A DNA stretch of 64,000 nucleotides from Craterostigma plantagineum (GCA_027422505.1 JAPQWV010000001.1:5208001-5272000), one strand, 5' to 3'. Positions 10,901-21,552 are shown, numbered from the stretch's first letter. Numbers and translations are program-made. Notes: a model not told the origin generated them from the letters alone.

Positions 10901-11255
10901 AGGTCGTAAGGTTGAGTACATAAAGGTGGGACGTGCGCGTTCCAGAAAGAAGAGATTGTCCTGAGGCATCCATAATGCTGCAGATGTCAGATTCGAAGAG
11001 AACCTTGTATCCTTTGTCGCAAAATCGACCAATGCTGAAGAGATTGTAGCTCAAACCCTCGACATAGGAGATGCCCTTGATTGTCAGTTTATCGTGCACG
11101 AGATTGCCAGTTCCTAGAATTGGCGCCATTTGACCGTTTCCGAAGGAGACCCTTCCGAGATAGCGCTCGGAGAAGTTGCTCAACAGCTCCTTATTCCCTG
11201 TCATGTGTGTGGAGCAACCCGAGTCTAGATACCACACATGACAGACCTGCAAGCA
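7917..11255 (-). CDS. pol: Sirevirus-like pol: protease, integrase, reverse transcriptase, RNase H
   Basis: An open frame of about 1,112 codons directly follows the gag stop in the same frame and has no ATG at its start, so it probably needs stop suppression or another way past TAA. In order it has protease ([14 protein letters not shown]), GAG-pre-integrase ([14 protein letters not shown]), and integrase ([42 protein letters not shown]). Reverse transcriptase follows ([35 protein letters not shown] near residue 795), then RNase H ([35 protein letters not shown]). No internal stop or frameshift is visible, so all four enzymes look complete. It copies RNA to DNA and integrates it. Confidence 0.9.
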   Translation of the reverse strand, partial: CLQVCHVWYLDSGCSTHMTGNKELLSNFSERYLGRVSFGNGQMAPILGTGNLVHDKLTIKGISYVEGLSYNLFSIGRFCDKGYKVLFESDICSIMDASGQSLLSGTRTSHLYVLNLTTSRPICLLSRAAPKLNDLWHRRLSHLNFKTINKLRQNKLVNGLPQLTYHKEHLCSACELGKMKRSSHVSKETPSSKLILELLHMDLCGPMPTATLGGRRYILVIVDDFSRYTWTKLIRTKDEVPDIIIEFVVTSQTLHQQKVRIIRSDNGTEFKNKKLSDFYATQGITQQFSAVKTPEQNGVVERKNRTLVEAARTLLIQSGLPHSLWGEAIQTACYTQNRASIHKRFNRTPYEMLNNRRIPDISYLRVFGCRCFVANDRQHLGKLDPKALEGIFVGYSLNSKAYRVYLKEKRSVIESTNVSFDESEGDLIASGHISPEPGLLQTLTKGQSSTAGTSSSEGNCGELDLDLLFEYFYPVPKTPVATTQPTAAPTPPTPPATGNNVVPPNLDALNLNEDDILPNPGNIADSDAEPSQFNTIEISSSDTGPQSNELQVDTNAASSSQTNVPLWARSHPTDQIIGDPTSGVSTRSATMNESLFACYLSQVEPSRVAEALNDPDWLIAMQEEINQFERLQVWELVPRPHNRSIIGTKWIFKNKKDEDGVVIRNKARLVAKGYNQQEGIDYDETFAPVARIEAIRMFLAFAAHKNFKVYQMDVKTAFLNGFLKEEVYVDQPEGFLSEEFPHHVYRLYKALYGLKQAPRAWYDVLSDFLVQSGFKKGSLDTTLFTKRSGPDIMIVQIYVDDIIFGSTKPQLCEEFAELMKEKFEMSMMGELNFFLGLQVKQLPNGIFINQSKYIDDILEKYGMKDAKTAATPMSPSGRPDADPSGVPVDQTVYRGIIGSLLYLTASRPDIVLSTGICARFQATPKESHLTAVKRILRYLKGTPNLGLWYPTLSDFKSVGFSDSDYAGCKMDRKSTSGAAHFLGGKLVSWSSRKQNCVSTSSTEAEYVAAASCCSQLLWMRTQLRDFNFHVDKIPIYCDSKSAIAMTSNPVHHSRTKHIDIRHHFIKEHVEQGTIELHYITTEDQLADIFTKPLDVKRFQHLVTMLGMLNIQL

Positions 11256-14162
11256 TTAGCAAACGTTGGGACCCCGTTTTCGAACGGGACATTCTTGTGA
11301 TATATGTAAAGTTTTTACGCGCTTAATGGGAAATATGGTTTCTAAATCAGATTCTGTTGTTTCTAATTTAGCTTTCCCTTTGTCGTTTGTTTGATTAGGT
11401 GGGATTATGGTTTTTCTAACCCATATTTTCCTAACTTGTGCTTGCATGTGTGGTGCCTTATACATGAAATGGTGTGGGGAATGTGGTTGTCGTTTCCGCG
11501 CTTCGGTTTTGGTCGCCTTTGGCTTGCGAGCAGTAGGTGAGTTTGCGTTTGACGGCGAGAGGCGTTTTCGCTTGACCTTAGGTTTAGGTGAGATGGGCGA
11601 ATTCAAGGATGTCGTAGATGAACTTCGCTTGCGTGGTCGGAGTGTTGCGTGTTCATGTGTTTCGTATTCATGGAAGCGTGGGAGAACAAATTCATTGCAG
11701 CAACACATAGACATAAGCTTGGCAAAAGAAAGATGAGTTTTGGCAACATAATTGTCTACGACCTTAGGACATTGGGATTCAGTACATAGAGTGGAAGAAC
11801 GAATATAGGATGGTCTTTTCTTCTTGTCATTGAAGAGTGGGTTCGCCTTTGTCTGATACGAGCTGCCTTCCAGAGACGTCGAACTCACATTCCCTGTATC
11901 CATAAGAATACTAGAGTTAGTGTTAGAACATATGTCAGCTTCAGGAGTCATTTTCGCCGTCCTCTTACATTTACATGTTTGAGAGTCGGGTACTTGACTC
12001 GATGTGGAGGGATAGTTCGTATTGGGAAATTTTTCTAGTGTGTAGATTTTGCTAAGCAGCTCATCTCGCTCTTTTGCAAAGGCCTTCCTTTCTACTTCTA
12101 GTTGTCGTTCTAGTTCTGCTATGAGTAGTAGTTTCTTTGGGATGTAAGTGCGAGAGAGCACATCTTGAAAGGCATCTTCCTGTTCTTTGTTTGGGAGTAA
12201 GGTTTCGACATCCTCCGAGAGTGAGGATACCTCAGTCTTATTTCTATTGTTCAACTCTGTGTAGTCAAGCGCGATTTCTGCCCAATGGATGTTCTGTTCC
12301 CTTGTTTCTTCTGAGATGGCAGCGGAGGATGCTCTCACAAATGGCTTAAGCTGCGGGGGAGCACCATTTCTTGTTTGCAAGAATGCAGTGTTGCACATGT
12401 TATATCTTTTAACTGTTAGCGGTGTTGGATTGCAATTGCTAGACAGTCCGATCCCCCCTCGTGCGTCGTAGAATTCTGTTTCCGCTGGTTGGTTCAATAG
12501 GCATAGGATGCGAGAGTTTTCATTTCTAAGGTGAAGTTGTTCTTCAAGTTCTTTCACCTTGCGGTATAGCCTAACTCTTTCCTTTGTAAGCAGTTCATAT
12601 TGGGAGGCCGTCAGGAGGCGAGAAGTTTCACATGAACTAATGGCTAGTGTAGTTTCCTTAACCTTAGTCTCACTTTGTTTGTTCTTGCTTTGCAGACGTT
12701 TGACTAAGGCTTCAGAGGCCATTAGACGTTCGTTTGCACAGGCAAGTTCTTCTACTTTTAGACTAAGTAAGGCATAGTTGTTTTCAAATTTTAGCTTAAG
12801 TTCATCATAATCCCTAGCGTCTACGGTAGGTTTCTTAATGGCATGTCGGTGAGTAAACACATCATCTAGGTGTGAGATTCGTACCTCAGATGTAGCGTTG
12901 GTAGGAGTATTAGCTGTGTTTTCACCGGTGTGACCCATCTCCTCATCCTCGTCATGTTCGATCAGCCTTGCCATGCAGCAATCTTCATCCTTAGGCTCCT
13001 CGTCTTCTGAAGTGTCATTTACCCATTCCGCTTCTTCGGTGAGTAGAACTTTCCCACTTTCCACCTTGCGGGTCATTCTGGCCTTACGGTCGTAGTAGCC
13101 GGAGTCCTTCACGCGTGGGGCGTGGCATTCTTTGGCAAAGTGTCCTGTCTTTCCACACCGAAAGCACTTCATGGACTTTTGAGGTGCGGAGTCCTCTGCT
13201 TTCTTTGTCGGCTTAGTGTCCTCCGAGGGAGTCGTCTTTTTGGTGCCGCTATAGGTTCTTTGGCGATTTGAGGAGGATGAGGATTTTTTCCCAATCTTCT
13301 TTGAGACCAACTTGGTGAGCATTGCCAGTTGCTTGCGTATATCACGAACATCTTCATCTGATTCTGTATCGGCTTCGGATCCTGAAGAGGTGTCAGATAC
13401 AACAGCTGGTAGCTTTCCTTTGTTCTGTTTGGTCTTAATGGTGGAAGATCGTTCATTGGTTTTGTTCGAGAGGAGTGCCAGTGGGTCGACTCGAGTGTTG
13501 GTGGACTGAGGTTGCACGTAAGGAGCATAGGCAGACAGACTGTCATAAAGAGCATGGATGGAAGTGTTGGAGAGGTCCTTACTCTGAATCATCATCACGA
13601 TTGCATTGCCCCAATGTGGTTTGAGGCTACCAAGGAAGCGGTTGTTGATATCGAATTTGTCCCTCGAGATCCTGGCTTTCTTGAGTTCATTGATGACCTT
13701 CAAGTATCGTAGGTATGTGTCACGCAGTTCCTCTCCTTCATAGGCCTGGAAGTGTTCGTACTGTGAGAGACATGCAGATTTTCTCCCCTGAGCACTTTCA
13801 GTTGTGCCTGCCATAATTTCTGCGAGTTCATCCCATATCTCCTTAGCAGTTGTGCAGCACTCAACGTGACCGTAGACCTCGTTTCCTAAAGCTTGGAAGA
13901 GGTAACCTTTGGCAGTCTCGTCGGCCTGTACTCGAGCCAGTTCATCCTCATTGATGGGACCTCTTGGAGTGCGGCGTTCATCCATGGGAGGGTTTGCGTC
14001 TGGCTGTGCAGGGATAGTTGTCCAGAACTGTGCTGGGCCATTGAAGATGGAGTCGAGAAGATATTGAGAGCGTGGTGCGCCTCCAGAACTGTAGTCGCCT
14101 TGTCGCAGCATCGGAGGCCTGGTGTCGGAGCCCACTATGGAGATGTCATTCGTGGTAGACAT
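11256..14162 (-). CDS. gag: Sirevirus-like gag polyprotein
   Basis: 968 residues from an ATG at 14162. Residues about 90-230 resemble the UBN2-type copia gag (ARVQADETAKGYLFQAL, GSLKPHWGNAI). A CCHC zinc knuckle CFRCGKTGHFAKECH lies near residues 332-346. Residues about 450-580 are rich in charged and Leu residues and look like a coiled coil (DELKLKFENNYALL, VKELEEQLHLRNEN). The tail is basic and has an IWVRK box before the stop. A gag this long, extended after the knuckle, fits Sireviruses rather than short-gag copia elements. It ends in TAA at 11256-11258. Pol follows in the same frame after that single stop. It would form the particle and bind the genomic RNA. Confidence 0.88.
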   Translation of the reverse strand: MSTTNDISIVGSDTRPPMLRQGDYSSGGAPRSQYLLDSIFNGPAQFWTTIPAQPDANPPMDERRTPRGPINEDELARVQADETAKGYLFQALGNEVYGHVECCTTAKEIWDELAEIMAGTTESAQGRKSACLSQYEHFQAYEGEELRDTYLRYLKVINELKKARISRDKFDINNRFLGSLKPHWGNAIVMMIQSKDLSNTSIHALYDSLSAYAPYVQPQSTNTRVDPLALLSNKTNERSSTIKTKQNKGKLPAVVSDTSSGSEADTESDEDVRDIRKQLAMLTKLVSKKIGKKSSSSSNRQRTYSGTKKTTPSEDTKPTKKAEDSAPQKSMKCFRCGKTGHFAKECHAPRVKDSGYYDRKARMTRKVESGKVLLTEEAEWVNDTSEDEEPKDEDCCMARLIEHDEDEEMGHTGENTANTPTNATSEVRISHLDDVFTHRHAIKKPTVDARDYDELKLKFENNYALLSLKVEELACANERLMASEALVKRLQSKNKQSETKVKETTLAISSCETSRLLTASQYELLTKERVRLYRKVKELEEQLHLRNENSRILCLLNQPAETEFYDARGGIGLSSNCNPTPLTVKRYNMCNTAFLQTRNGAPPQLKPFVRASSAAISEETREQNIHWAEIALDYTELNNRNKTEVSSLSEDVETLLPNKEQEDAFQDVLSRTYIPKKLLLIAELERQLEVERKAFAKERDELLSKIYTLEKFPNTNYPSTSSQVPDSQTCKCKRTAKMTPEADICSNTNSSILMDTGNVSSTSLEGSSYQTKANPLFNDKKKRPSYIRSSTLCTESQCPKVVDNYVAKTHLSFAKLMSMCCCNEFVLPRFHEYETHEHATLRPRKRSSSTTSLNSPISPKPKVKRKRLSPSNANSPTARKPKATKTEARKRQPHSPHHFMYKAPHMQAQVRKIWVRKTIIPPNQTNDKGKAKLETTESDLETIFPIKRVKTLHISQECPVRKRGPNVC

Positions 14163-15831
14163 GGTTGGTGCAGTTGAATCGTCCGTGGTTTTGATCTTGC
14201 GTAGATAAGAAAGTTAGTAACGAACGATATGAGAAATACGAGTTTAATGAGTAGAGTTTTGAGAATAAAATTGTTTAGAGAATTTCTTAGAACTAAGTGA
14301 GCGTGTGTGATGGTCGATAATGTATGAAAGAGAAATATATCTTAAATTTAGGAGAAGTTCTAGAAATTTAAATTGAGACTTGGAAAGCAAAACAAATTTT
14401 TATCGCAAAAGTGGTTTAGGGAGATAGTACTAAAGTGTAAGGATCAAATCTTAAAAGTTTGAGAAACGTTTAACCCAAGACGTTTTTTATCACGAGAAAA
14501 GGACTTAACACACAAAAAAAAATTCGTAGCTCAAGGAGACGTGATAAATGAAGTGTTATCTGAGAATTTAGATGTTGAGAAATTTCGGTGTTTGAGAGTT
14601 TTAAAGAGAAAGTCTGAAGGAAAATTCTCAAGGGAAAATTTCTCGGTTTTAAAAGTTTCGCATGTGGGAATAATTCTAAGTTGAGAGTTTTAAAATTTCA
14701 CAAGAAAATTTCGCGGGAAGAAAAAGATAAATTTTCTCGGCTTTGAAAATTTCTCGGATTGAAAACTTTCGTGAATTTCAGAACTTTCTCAGTCAAAGGA
14801 AAAGAATTCTCAGATGTAAAATTTCAAAAATTCTCAACTTTGAAAACTTTCTCGGATGTAAAGATTTTCGTGGCTTTCAAAAATTTCTCGGCCTTAAAAA
14901 AAAATTTCTCGGATGAAAAAAAAAATTTTCACTGAGTTCAAAAACTTTCGCGGTCTTGAGATAAATTTCTCGGATATAAAAATTTGCAGAAAATTCTTGG
15001 CTGAGAAAAAAAATTCGCGGCTTAGAAAGATTCGCGGGATAAGCTTTCTAGGGTATGGATTTTCTGAAAATTCTCGGTTGTTAATTTCTCGACTTAGTAA
15101 AATTTCTCAGTTGTTTAAAGAGTATGAACTTGAGAAAGATTGGATCTTAGAGAAATTTTCGCGGTTTTGGAAATTCTCGGATTTTATATATAGTATGAAG
15201 TTGAGAAGACAAAATTTGGCCTAAGAAAAAATTTTCGCGGATTTAAACTTTCTCGGATTTTGGGCATAGGTCATTGAGAAAAATGTAGTGAAAGAGAAGT
15301 TTCGCGGCTTAAAAATTCTCGAGATCGACTTTCGCGGGCGTGGAAAATTCGCGGACTTGAACGATCAAGCTCAAAGTTTCGCGGTCAAGAACATGTTAGT
15401 ACTGTTCCATTGCTTTTCACGCGATTTCCCAGAAAAACGTCCCGTTCTTGCTCAAATCTCAACCAAAATCGCTCAAACTTGATCCTAAACTTCAGAAATC
15501 CTTCCCTAAACACATAATCGACCGATTTGTGAGCTAAAAACAACAAAAAGTGGGTCAAATCGACCAAAAACAGAGAATGGCCGAGATGTCCTTTTCTGAA
15601 AATTTTCTGCTTAAATCTCGCTCAAAACTCGTTAAAACTGATCCAAAAGTGTTCTAAAAACATTTTAGGCATAGACTTGATCTGGGGGAGGGTTTTAAAC
15701 ATAAAAACGAAGCATCAATACCCCAAAACAAGCTCAAAATGCCGAAACCTATTTTTTGCTCAAAAACACCTTTGATCTTGCTTGGAATCGAACGAAACTG
15801 GATTCAAATCAACGAAGATCGATCCACGTTT
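14163..15831 (-). promoter_or_regulatory. Long 5' leader of the Sirevirus-like element with a repeated CCGAGAAATTT / CCGCGAAA motif
   Basis: About 1.67 kb of non-coding leader between primer site and gag start. Between about 14580 and 15390 a short motif recurs roughly 25-30 times, always in the same orientation. It reads TTTCTCGG or TTTCGCGG on the plus strand, that is CCGAGAAA or CCGCGAAA in element sense, at irregular spacing of 15-60 bases. The function is unknown. An RNA structure, packaging or silencing-related role is possible but not shown. Confidence 0.6.
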
Positions 15832-15843
15832 GCTCTGATACCA
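15832..15843 (-). other. Sirevirus-like element, primer binding site
   Basis: The minus strand reads TGGTATCAGAGC, complementary to initiator tRNA-Met, directly inside the 5' LTR. Confidence 0.9.
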
Positions 15844-15845
15844 CT

Positions 15846-16142
15846 TGTTGGTCCCGAAATGCACCAAACAAGGAATCAAAGATGGCTAAATGGAATGAAA
15901 AGGGAGAGTTTCTCACCTTTGAGTGTGTGTAGTGTGTGAAAATAAGAGTAAGCCTTTTGATCTTTGATTAACCTTCAAAGTGTGTTGGTAAAACCTTATA
16001 TACCACGTTAACCCTAGGTATATTAAGGCCCAATCACAAATAATAAAGTAATTACAATCTAGTCCAAAGCCCAAGCTAAAGATAATTACATAATTAATCT
16101 CAAGACTTAAACTATTGACACAACTAATTAAATATCCTAACA
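15846..16142 (-). repeat. Sirevirus-like element, 5' LTR
   Basis: 297 bp, TGTTAGGATA to CCAACA on the minus strand. The primer binding site lies two bases downstream in the element's sense, and CTGTT follows on the plus strand as target duplication. Confidence 0.93.
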
Positions 16143-18167
16143 CTGTTCATACTTCTATTTATATTTTGAACAGGTGTCCGAAAAAAGCTGTACGGAATAA
16201 AACACCGTTCGAAGCATGGCACAAGAGGAAACCCGTAGTTGATCACTTGAAGATTTTTGGAAGCATTGCCTATTCACATATCTCAGCTCCAAATCGAGAC
16301 AAGCTCGACACAAAAGGTGAAAAACTCATATTTATTGGCTACAGCGATGAGTCCAAAGGCTATCGTCTTTATAATCCTCTAAATTGCAAGCTCGTTATTT
16401 CGAGAGATGTAATATTTGATGAAATGGCTCAATGGAGTTGGGGAGAAAATTCCTCACAACAATTTTCTCCAAATAAATTTTTGAACCAACCAATGGCGAA
16501 GAAGAAAATGTAGTAGCAACACCACCTCAAAGTCCCGGACCTTCTTTATCAAATTCAGGAGGAGAAAACTCAGACTCGCCGGTAAGAAAAACTCGATCTT
16601 TAAGCAATATTTATGAAACTTGCGAAGTTGCTTTCTCCACAGTTGAGCCAAGTAGCTTTGAAGTTGCTGCAAAACAAGACATGTGGATAAAAGCTATGGA
16701 AGAAGAAATCGCAATGATCGAAAAGAACAAAACTTGGAAATTGGTGGACCTGCCGGAGCATAAAGATGTAATTGGTCTCAAATGGATTTTCAAAACGAAA
16801 CTGCTTGAAGATGGAAGCATATAGAAACATAAGGCTCGACTCGTTGCAAAGGGATTCGCTCAACAACCAGGAGTGGACTTCAACGAGACTTTTGCGCCTG
16901 TTGTACGAATGGAGACTATTCGACTAGTACTTGCTTTTGCGGCACAATTAGAACTACAAGTATTTCAACTTGACGTCAAATCAGCCTTTCTAAATGGCGA
17001 ACTCGACGAGGAAATCTACGTGCAACAACCTCAAGGGTTCGAAATACAAGGAAAAGAAGATAAAGTATATCGACTCAAAAAAGCGCTATACAGATTGAAG
17101 CAAGCTCCTCGAGCATGGAACAAGAAAATTGACGGATATTTTCAAAGAAATGGATTTTCTCAAAGTCCAAACGACCATTCTCTATATGTGAAGAAAAATG
17201 GTGAGAATTTTATGATTGTCTGCATATATGTTGATGATCTTATCTATTTAGGAACCAAAGAATCGGAGGTCGAAGCTTTTCAAAACGAATATGATGAACG
17301 AGTTCGAGATGACAGATTTAGGAGCGATGAAGTACTTTCTCGGAATCCAGGTCAAACAATCTAAAGGTGAAATATTCATTTCTCAAGAGAAATATATAGA
17401 AGATCTTTTGAAAAAATTCCGTATGGAAAACTGCAAGCCTGTTTCTACTCCTATGTCTGTCAACGATAAATTTTTGAAATCTGATGGAGCTGCGAAGGTT
17501 GATGGTAAAATTTTTCGAAGTCTTGTTGGCTCTCTGATCTATCTCAAACACAAGGCCAGATATTGTGCATGCTGTTAGTTTGATCTCCAGATTCATGAAC
17601 GAGCCAAGTCAAATTCATTTTTCAGCGGCTAAAAGAGTTCTTCGTTATCTTCAAGGAAGCAAAAATCAGGGCATCAGGTATGTGAAAGAGAGCAAAAATA
17701 ATCTGATCGGATTTACTGACAGTGATTGGACAGGTTCTTTAGACGATCGAAAGAGTACTTCGGGATACCTATTTTGCATGGGCACTAATATAATTACCTG
17801 GAGTTCGAAAAAGCAAAAGACGGTCGCACTCTCTACAGCGGAAGCTGAATATATCGCCGCCACAGACGCTACTTGCGAGGCGATATGGTTGCGCAGACTT
17901 CTAGCAGATTTACAGCAAGTTCAGGAACAACCTACAATAATCTATTGTGACAATATGTCGACCATTGCTATGACTAAAAATCCGGTGTTCCATTCAAGGG
18001 CAAAACATATTGAGATGAGTCACCATTTCATAAGAGACATGGTGAGCAAAGGAGAGATCATTTTGGAGTTCGTCAGCACAAATGATCAAGCTGCAGATTT
18101 TCTTACAAAAGCTATTTCTACGGAAAAATTTCAGAAGATCAAAGATGAGTTGAAGATTGCAAATTAA
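16143..18167 (+). pseudogene. Copia-A pol, second part: integrase end, reverse transcriptase and RNase H
   Basis: Starts immediately after the nested element with NRCPKKAVRNKTPFEAW, the normal continuation of the integrase. Reverse transcriptase shows [32 protein letters not shown] and the YVDD box ([11 protein letters not shown]). RNase H shows GFTDSDWTGSLDDRKSTSG and LSTAEAEYIAA. There is a frame break near 16490, a TAG at 16822-16824 where a Glu/Arg-type codon is expected, and single-base frame changes near 17290 and 17560. The terminal part from 17565 to the stop at 18165-18167 is intact. Not translatable as one protein. Confidence 0.85.
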
Positions 18168-18174
18168 GAGGGAG
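18161..18174 (+). other. Copia-A polypurine tract
   Basis: AAATTAAGAGGGAG sits directly against the 3' LTR and just overlaps the end of the pol frame. This is the second-strand priming site expected at this position. Confidence 0.8.
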
Positions 18175-18559
18175 TGCCAAAAGTCATAATTTGCAACTCA
18201 TGCCTCATGTGAACAAGGCATTAGACAAACATTATCAAGACAAAGTATTAGACAAAACATAATCTAGACAACTAGACAAGAAAATATTAAGCTACCTAAC
18301 ATGCTTTATTGTTTTCAAATATTTCAGCTTATTGTCTTCAAGACAAAGTATTAGACAAAACATAATCTAGACAACTAGACAAGAAAATATTAAGCTACCT
18401 AACATGCTTTATTGTTTTCAAATATTTCAGCTTATTGTCTAATTAGTAGCTATATATATATGTATGCATGGTTTGTATTATGAGATATCAATTAGTAAGC
18501 AATCAAAATTCAAGTGCCGTAGCATTGAAATTATCTATCTATCTCTTTTATATCCAACA
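18175..18559 (+). repeat. Copia-A 3' LTR with internal 103-bp tandem duplication
   Basis: 385 bp, TGCCAAAAG to ATATCCAACA. Positions 18235-18337 are repeated directly and, as far as I can read, identically at 18338-18440. The 5' LTR has a single copy. Together with two small indels this accounts for the 106-bp length difference. Confidence 0.9.
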
Positions 18560-18564
18560 AAAAA

Positions 18565-18653
18565 TAGGTGAAAGCGCCACCTGGTATGGCGCGTTCATAA
18601 CGTGCCACTCCGTGTGGCGCTTTCAGAACGCGTCATACCAAGTGACGCGTTCA
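18565..18653 (+). repeat. MULE-1 left terminal inverted repeat, inner part
   Basis: Continuation of the left TIR after the Copia-A insertion. It contains hairpin-forming units of the type GCGCCAC...GTGGCGC and GCGTCA...TGACGC, each ending in a GCGTTCA-like box. It carries about three such units, whereas the right TIR carries two, so the TIRs differ in unit number. Confidence 0.85.
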
Positions 18654-19009
18654 ACTTAAGTTTTTATTTGATAAACTTATCGAGTAAATAAGATAGTTAA
18701 AAATTTGGAATTTTTTGAAATTTTTTTACTTTCTCGAAATTCTTTCGTTAAAATAGTTAACATAATTAATTTTTTTTTACTTTCTCAAAATTTTTGTTGT
18801 TTTGTATTTGAATAAAATTTCGTAAATAAATAAATAAGTTAAAAATCTGAAAGTTTTTGAAGCAAACCAAACATTACATTGCAAATAAAATTACTTAAAC
18901 ACACATAAAACTCGAACATTTTCGAAGCAAACCAACATTACATTGCAAATAACATTACTTAAACACACATAAACAGACACTTCAACTTTCAAAATAGGAA
19001 TAAGTTTAC
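18654..19009. other. AT-rich spacer inside MULE-1
   Basis: About 350 bp between the left TIR and the transposase C terminus. It includes a direct repeat of CAAACCAACATTACATTGC-like sequence with ACACATAAA (about 18865-18975). No gene is seen. Confidence 0.5.
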
Positions 19010-21394
19010 TTAGCCTTGTCCACCTCTTTGTCTTGCACGCCTCTCAGATCTATCCATCTCATTTGTAATCCTCGTCGTTCGGTTCCTTCCGGCTCCCCTT
19101 CGATTTCTACGTTGCGGATTGTGGAACAACTGGAACTCGGCATCATCCCAATAACGCTCGTCGTCCAAAGGAACAAAGCGACCCTCATAAGTTCTCAAAT
19201 AAGCTTCTTTACTATAATACGCGGCAACGTATTGAGCACTATTAAGCCCAAAACTACGACAAGTTGCTTGTGCATATGAACATGGTATTTTGAACATACT
19301 TCAGTTAGCGCATGAGCACTGGAGATCAGTCAATACCACCACGTACGTCTTAGATCCCCTTCCACTTAAATACCTGGTATAGACCTCGGCGGACCTTGTC
19401 GCATAATCAAATTCTCTCACCGTATGGCTTCTTGAGTCGTTGCTCCAATCACGATACTTTCTCGTGGCATAATATGACCCCGCTGTTTCTGAATTCTCCA
19501 TCGCAAGGCATGCCTCTTGATACCTGTCAAAAAAATATGTGATAATGCGATGGAAAGTAAACTGGACAATTGGAGTTTTGGGCAGACATCGGGCTCCTTT
19601 TAAGACTCCATTTAATGCCTCTGATATATTGGTCGTCATGGTACCGCAACGACGACCCCCATCATACGCGAACGTCCACTTCTCCTTTGGATTTTATCAA
19701 GCCACTTCCAAGCCTTCTCATTGATTGCCTTAATTTGATCCATCGTTGGCTTAAACTTCAACTCCGTATGTGCCATGCCCGCTCGATGACATAAGTCCTT
19801 TAACTGTTGGTCTTTGAAATCCTTATAGAAGTTAGATTTGACATGTCGAAGGCAAAAACGATGAACACCTCTAATTGAGTTTCTCTGAAAAAGCAATTCT
19901 ACAGCAGATTTTATCCCCGTATGACGATCTGAGGTTAAACATACTTCCTCATTTTTCAACACGTGAACATTCAATAAGTGCAAAAACCAGTGCCAAGATT
20001 CACGGGTTTCTTCATCCACGATCGAGAAGGCTAGTGGAAAAACATTCTGGTTAGCATCAAGGCCCGCAGCAATCAACATCTTGTGCTTATATTTCGTGTA
20101 AAGATGAGTTCCGTCTACGCATACTACCTTTCGACAATGTTGAAAACCGTCTATGCAAGGTTTAAAGCTCCAGAAACATACCGTAGAATATTCTGATTAT
20201 TGTTTGTAATATGTCTCCACCTCACAATCGTGCCCGGATTTTGTGCTTGTAGGGCTTTCATGAATTTTGGCAATTGTTGGACAGAACTCTCCCACGTGCC
20301 ATATACGATCCTCATCGCACGCTTTAAACCTCGCCACGCTTGAAGATAAGAAATTTTGTAGCCGTAGCTGTCTTTGACCCTTTGTATCACATCCTTTGGA
20401 AGATATTGAGGATTGACCCGAACGACCGAAATCAACATCTCGGCAATAACGTTTGGAGATATGTTGCGACGTGTGTCTGGCAACTCATCCATCAAGCACG
20501 TGTGCTCACCAGGATACCTTGTTATCATCCAGTAACCTTTCTTCTTTTTGTGGCATGCACGCAGCCTCCACACGCAGTTTGTACTATGGTTGCAGGTAAT
20601 ATGCCATAATGCGCTGTTACTCTCCAAAACCCGATATTCTCTTCTTGCATGTTTAAGTGAGTAATCGTTGACTGCACTTTTTAAATGTGATTTGCTCTGG
20701 AAGATCATCTTAACGCCAATGTGACCTTCGTTGTCGTCGTAGAATGAACAATGTCCTCCGTAGTCATCGTCATTGCTTCTGGAGCCATCTCATAAGTTTC
20801 GTAAAATGGTACAGGTGGATGTAGTTCTCTTTGCATCTGTGATGAAGTAGGTTGATGTTCGACATTCGGTTCATTGTCGTCTTCATCGTCAACATGATCC
20901 GGTAGATCTTCTAATCCGCCGCCAATGTCATCAGCTTCTGAGCCGCTCACTTCCTGTTCATGCTCCGGCTCAATGGGATCGTCAGGGGAAACGATTGTTG
21001 ATGGACCTGCTTCGTCGAGTCGAGTTTGAGAGGTTGTTTGATAGTATGCAGATTGGTCAAATACAGGTTCTTCATATGTGAGGGTTTGATTGAGATCGAA
21101 GGAATTTATGTGTTGGACTGACTCGACGAAAATATGCAAACAGTTGAAGCCACAATCTTGATGAAAGAAGAACTCAACATCTTGGTCGGTTTTGACCTCC
21201 AAGAGTGTATGAACAACTCTGTTGAAACGCTCGTACTCATACTTCGCATATATTTTAAGAAAGAAATTATTGCTATCGACTTCAAATGCGGCGGCATGGG
21301 TAGCACAACTTCGCCATCGTGTATTGTCTCGACTAGGTCTGCTGCAGTCGATCGGATAATAGGTCTCATAGGCAAGATATGAATCCAAGCCCAC
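19010..21394 (-). pseudogene. MuDR-type MULE transposase, decayed
   Basis: Four frames together cover one transposase. The acidic N-terminal region is at 20705-21394 (VSGSEADDIGGG, DDEDDNEPNVEH). The DNA-binding region is at 20151-20708 (MIFQSKSHLKSAVNDYSLKH, CNHSTNCVWRLRA). The catalytic core spans 20151-19636, with the first Asp in VCVDGTHLY near 20118 and later CLTSDRHTGI and HRFCLRHVKSNF. The C-terminal part includes a SWIM-type zinc segment (CSCAN... PCSYAQATC). Frame changes occur near 20745, 20180 and 19685. An in-frame TGA at 19301-19303 replaces the Trp expected in the SWIM motif. The 5' end has no ATG and an upstream exon is not visible. It would have mobilised MULE-1 and is now non-functional as a single product. 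Confidence 0.85.
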
Positions 21395-21552
21395 ACCTAC
21401 ATAATTGAGATTTTTAAGTTAAAACAAGTATACTGCTTACAAATATTTTTATGTAAAATAAAACAGATACATACCTGCAATAGGCGCAGGGGTCCGTCGA
21501 TGTTCTGTACAATTCCGCGAGAGGCTGTGCGCAATGCGGCGCCCCTGACTTC

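Larger units (their letters stand above)
3255..16142 (-). mobile_element. Sirevirus-like Ty1/copia element with ORF3, nested in Copia-A
   Basis: The two 297-bp LTRs (3255-3551 and 15846-16142) differ at one position. CTGTT flanks both sides (3250-3254 and 16143-16147). The element reads on the minus strand, with primer site at 15832-15843 and polypurine tract at 3552-3563. In order it holds a long 5' leader, a 968-residue gag, a copia-order pol, and about 3.7 kb of additional ORFs before the 3' LTR. The large gag with a coiled-coil tail, the pol motifs [10 protein letters not shown] and DRKSTSG, and the extra ORF after pol fit the Sirevirus (SIRE/Maximus) lineage. The short LTRs are unusual for that lineage. 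At 12,888 bp it is the youngest insertion in this nest. Confidence 0.9.
736..18559 (+). mobile_element. Copia-A: degenerate Ty1/copia LTR retrotransposon inserted in the MULE-1 TIR
   Basis: The LTRs begin TG and end CA (736-1014 and 18175-18559). AAAAA flanks both sides (731-735 and 18560-18564). A primer binding site complementary to initiator tRNA-Met follows the 5' LTR, and a purine-rich tract precedes the 3' LTR. The domain order is gag, protease, integrase, reverse transcriptase, RNase H, so it is copia type. After removing the nested Sirevirus-like element it is about 4.9 kb. The coding region has frameshifts near 2340, 16490, 17290 and 17560 and a stop at 16822-16824, so it is dead. 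Confidence 0.93.

Noticed and set aside
11407..14177. Several plus-strand frames opposite the Sirevirus-like gag
   Set aside because: Shadows of the long minus-strand gag frame, which has a clear zinc knuckle.
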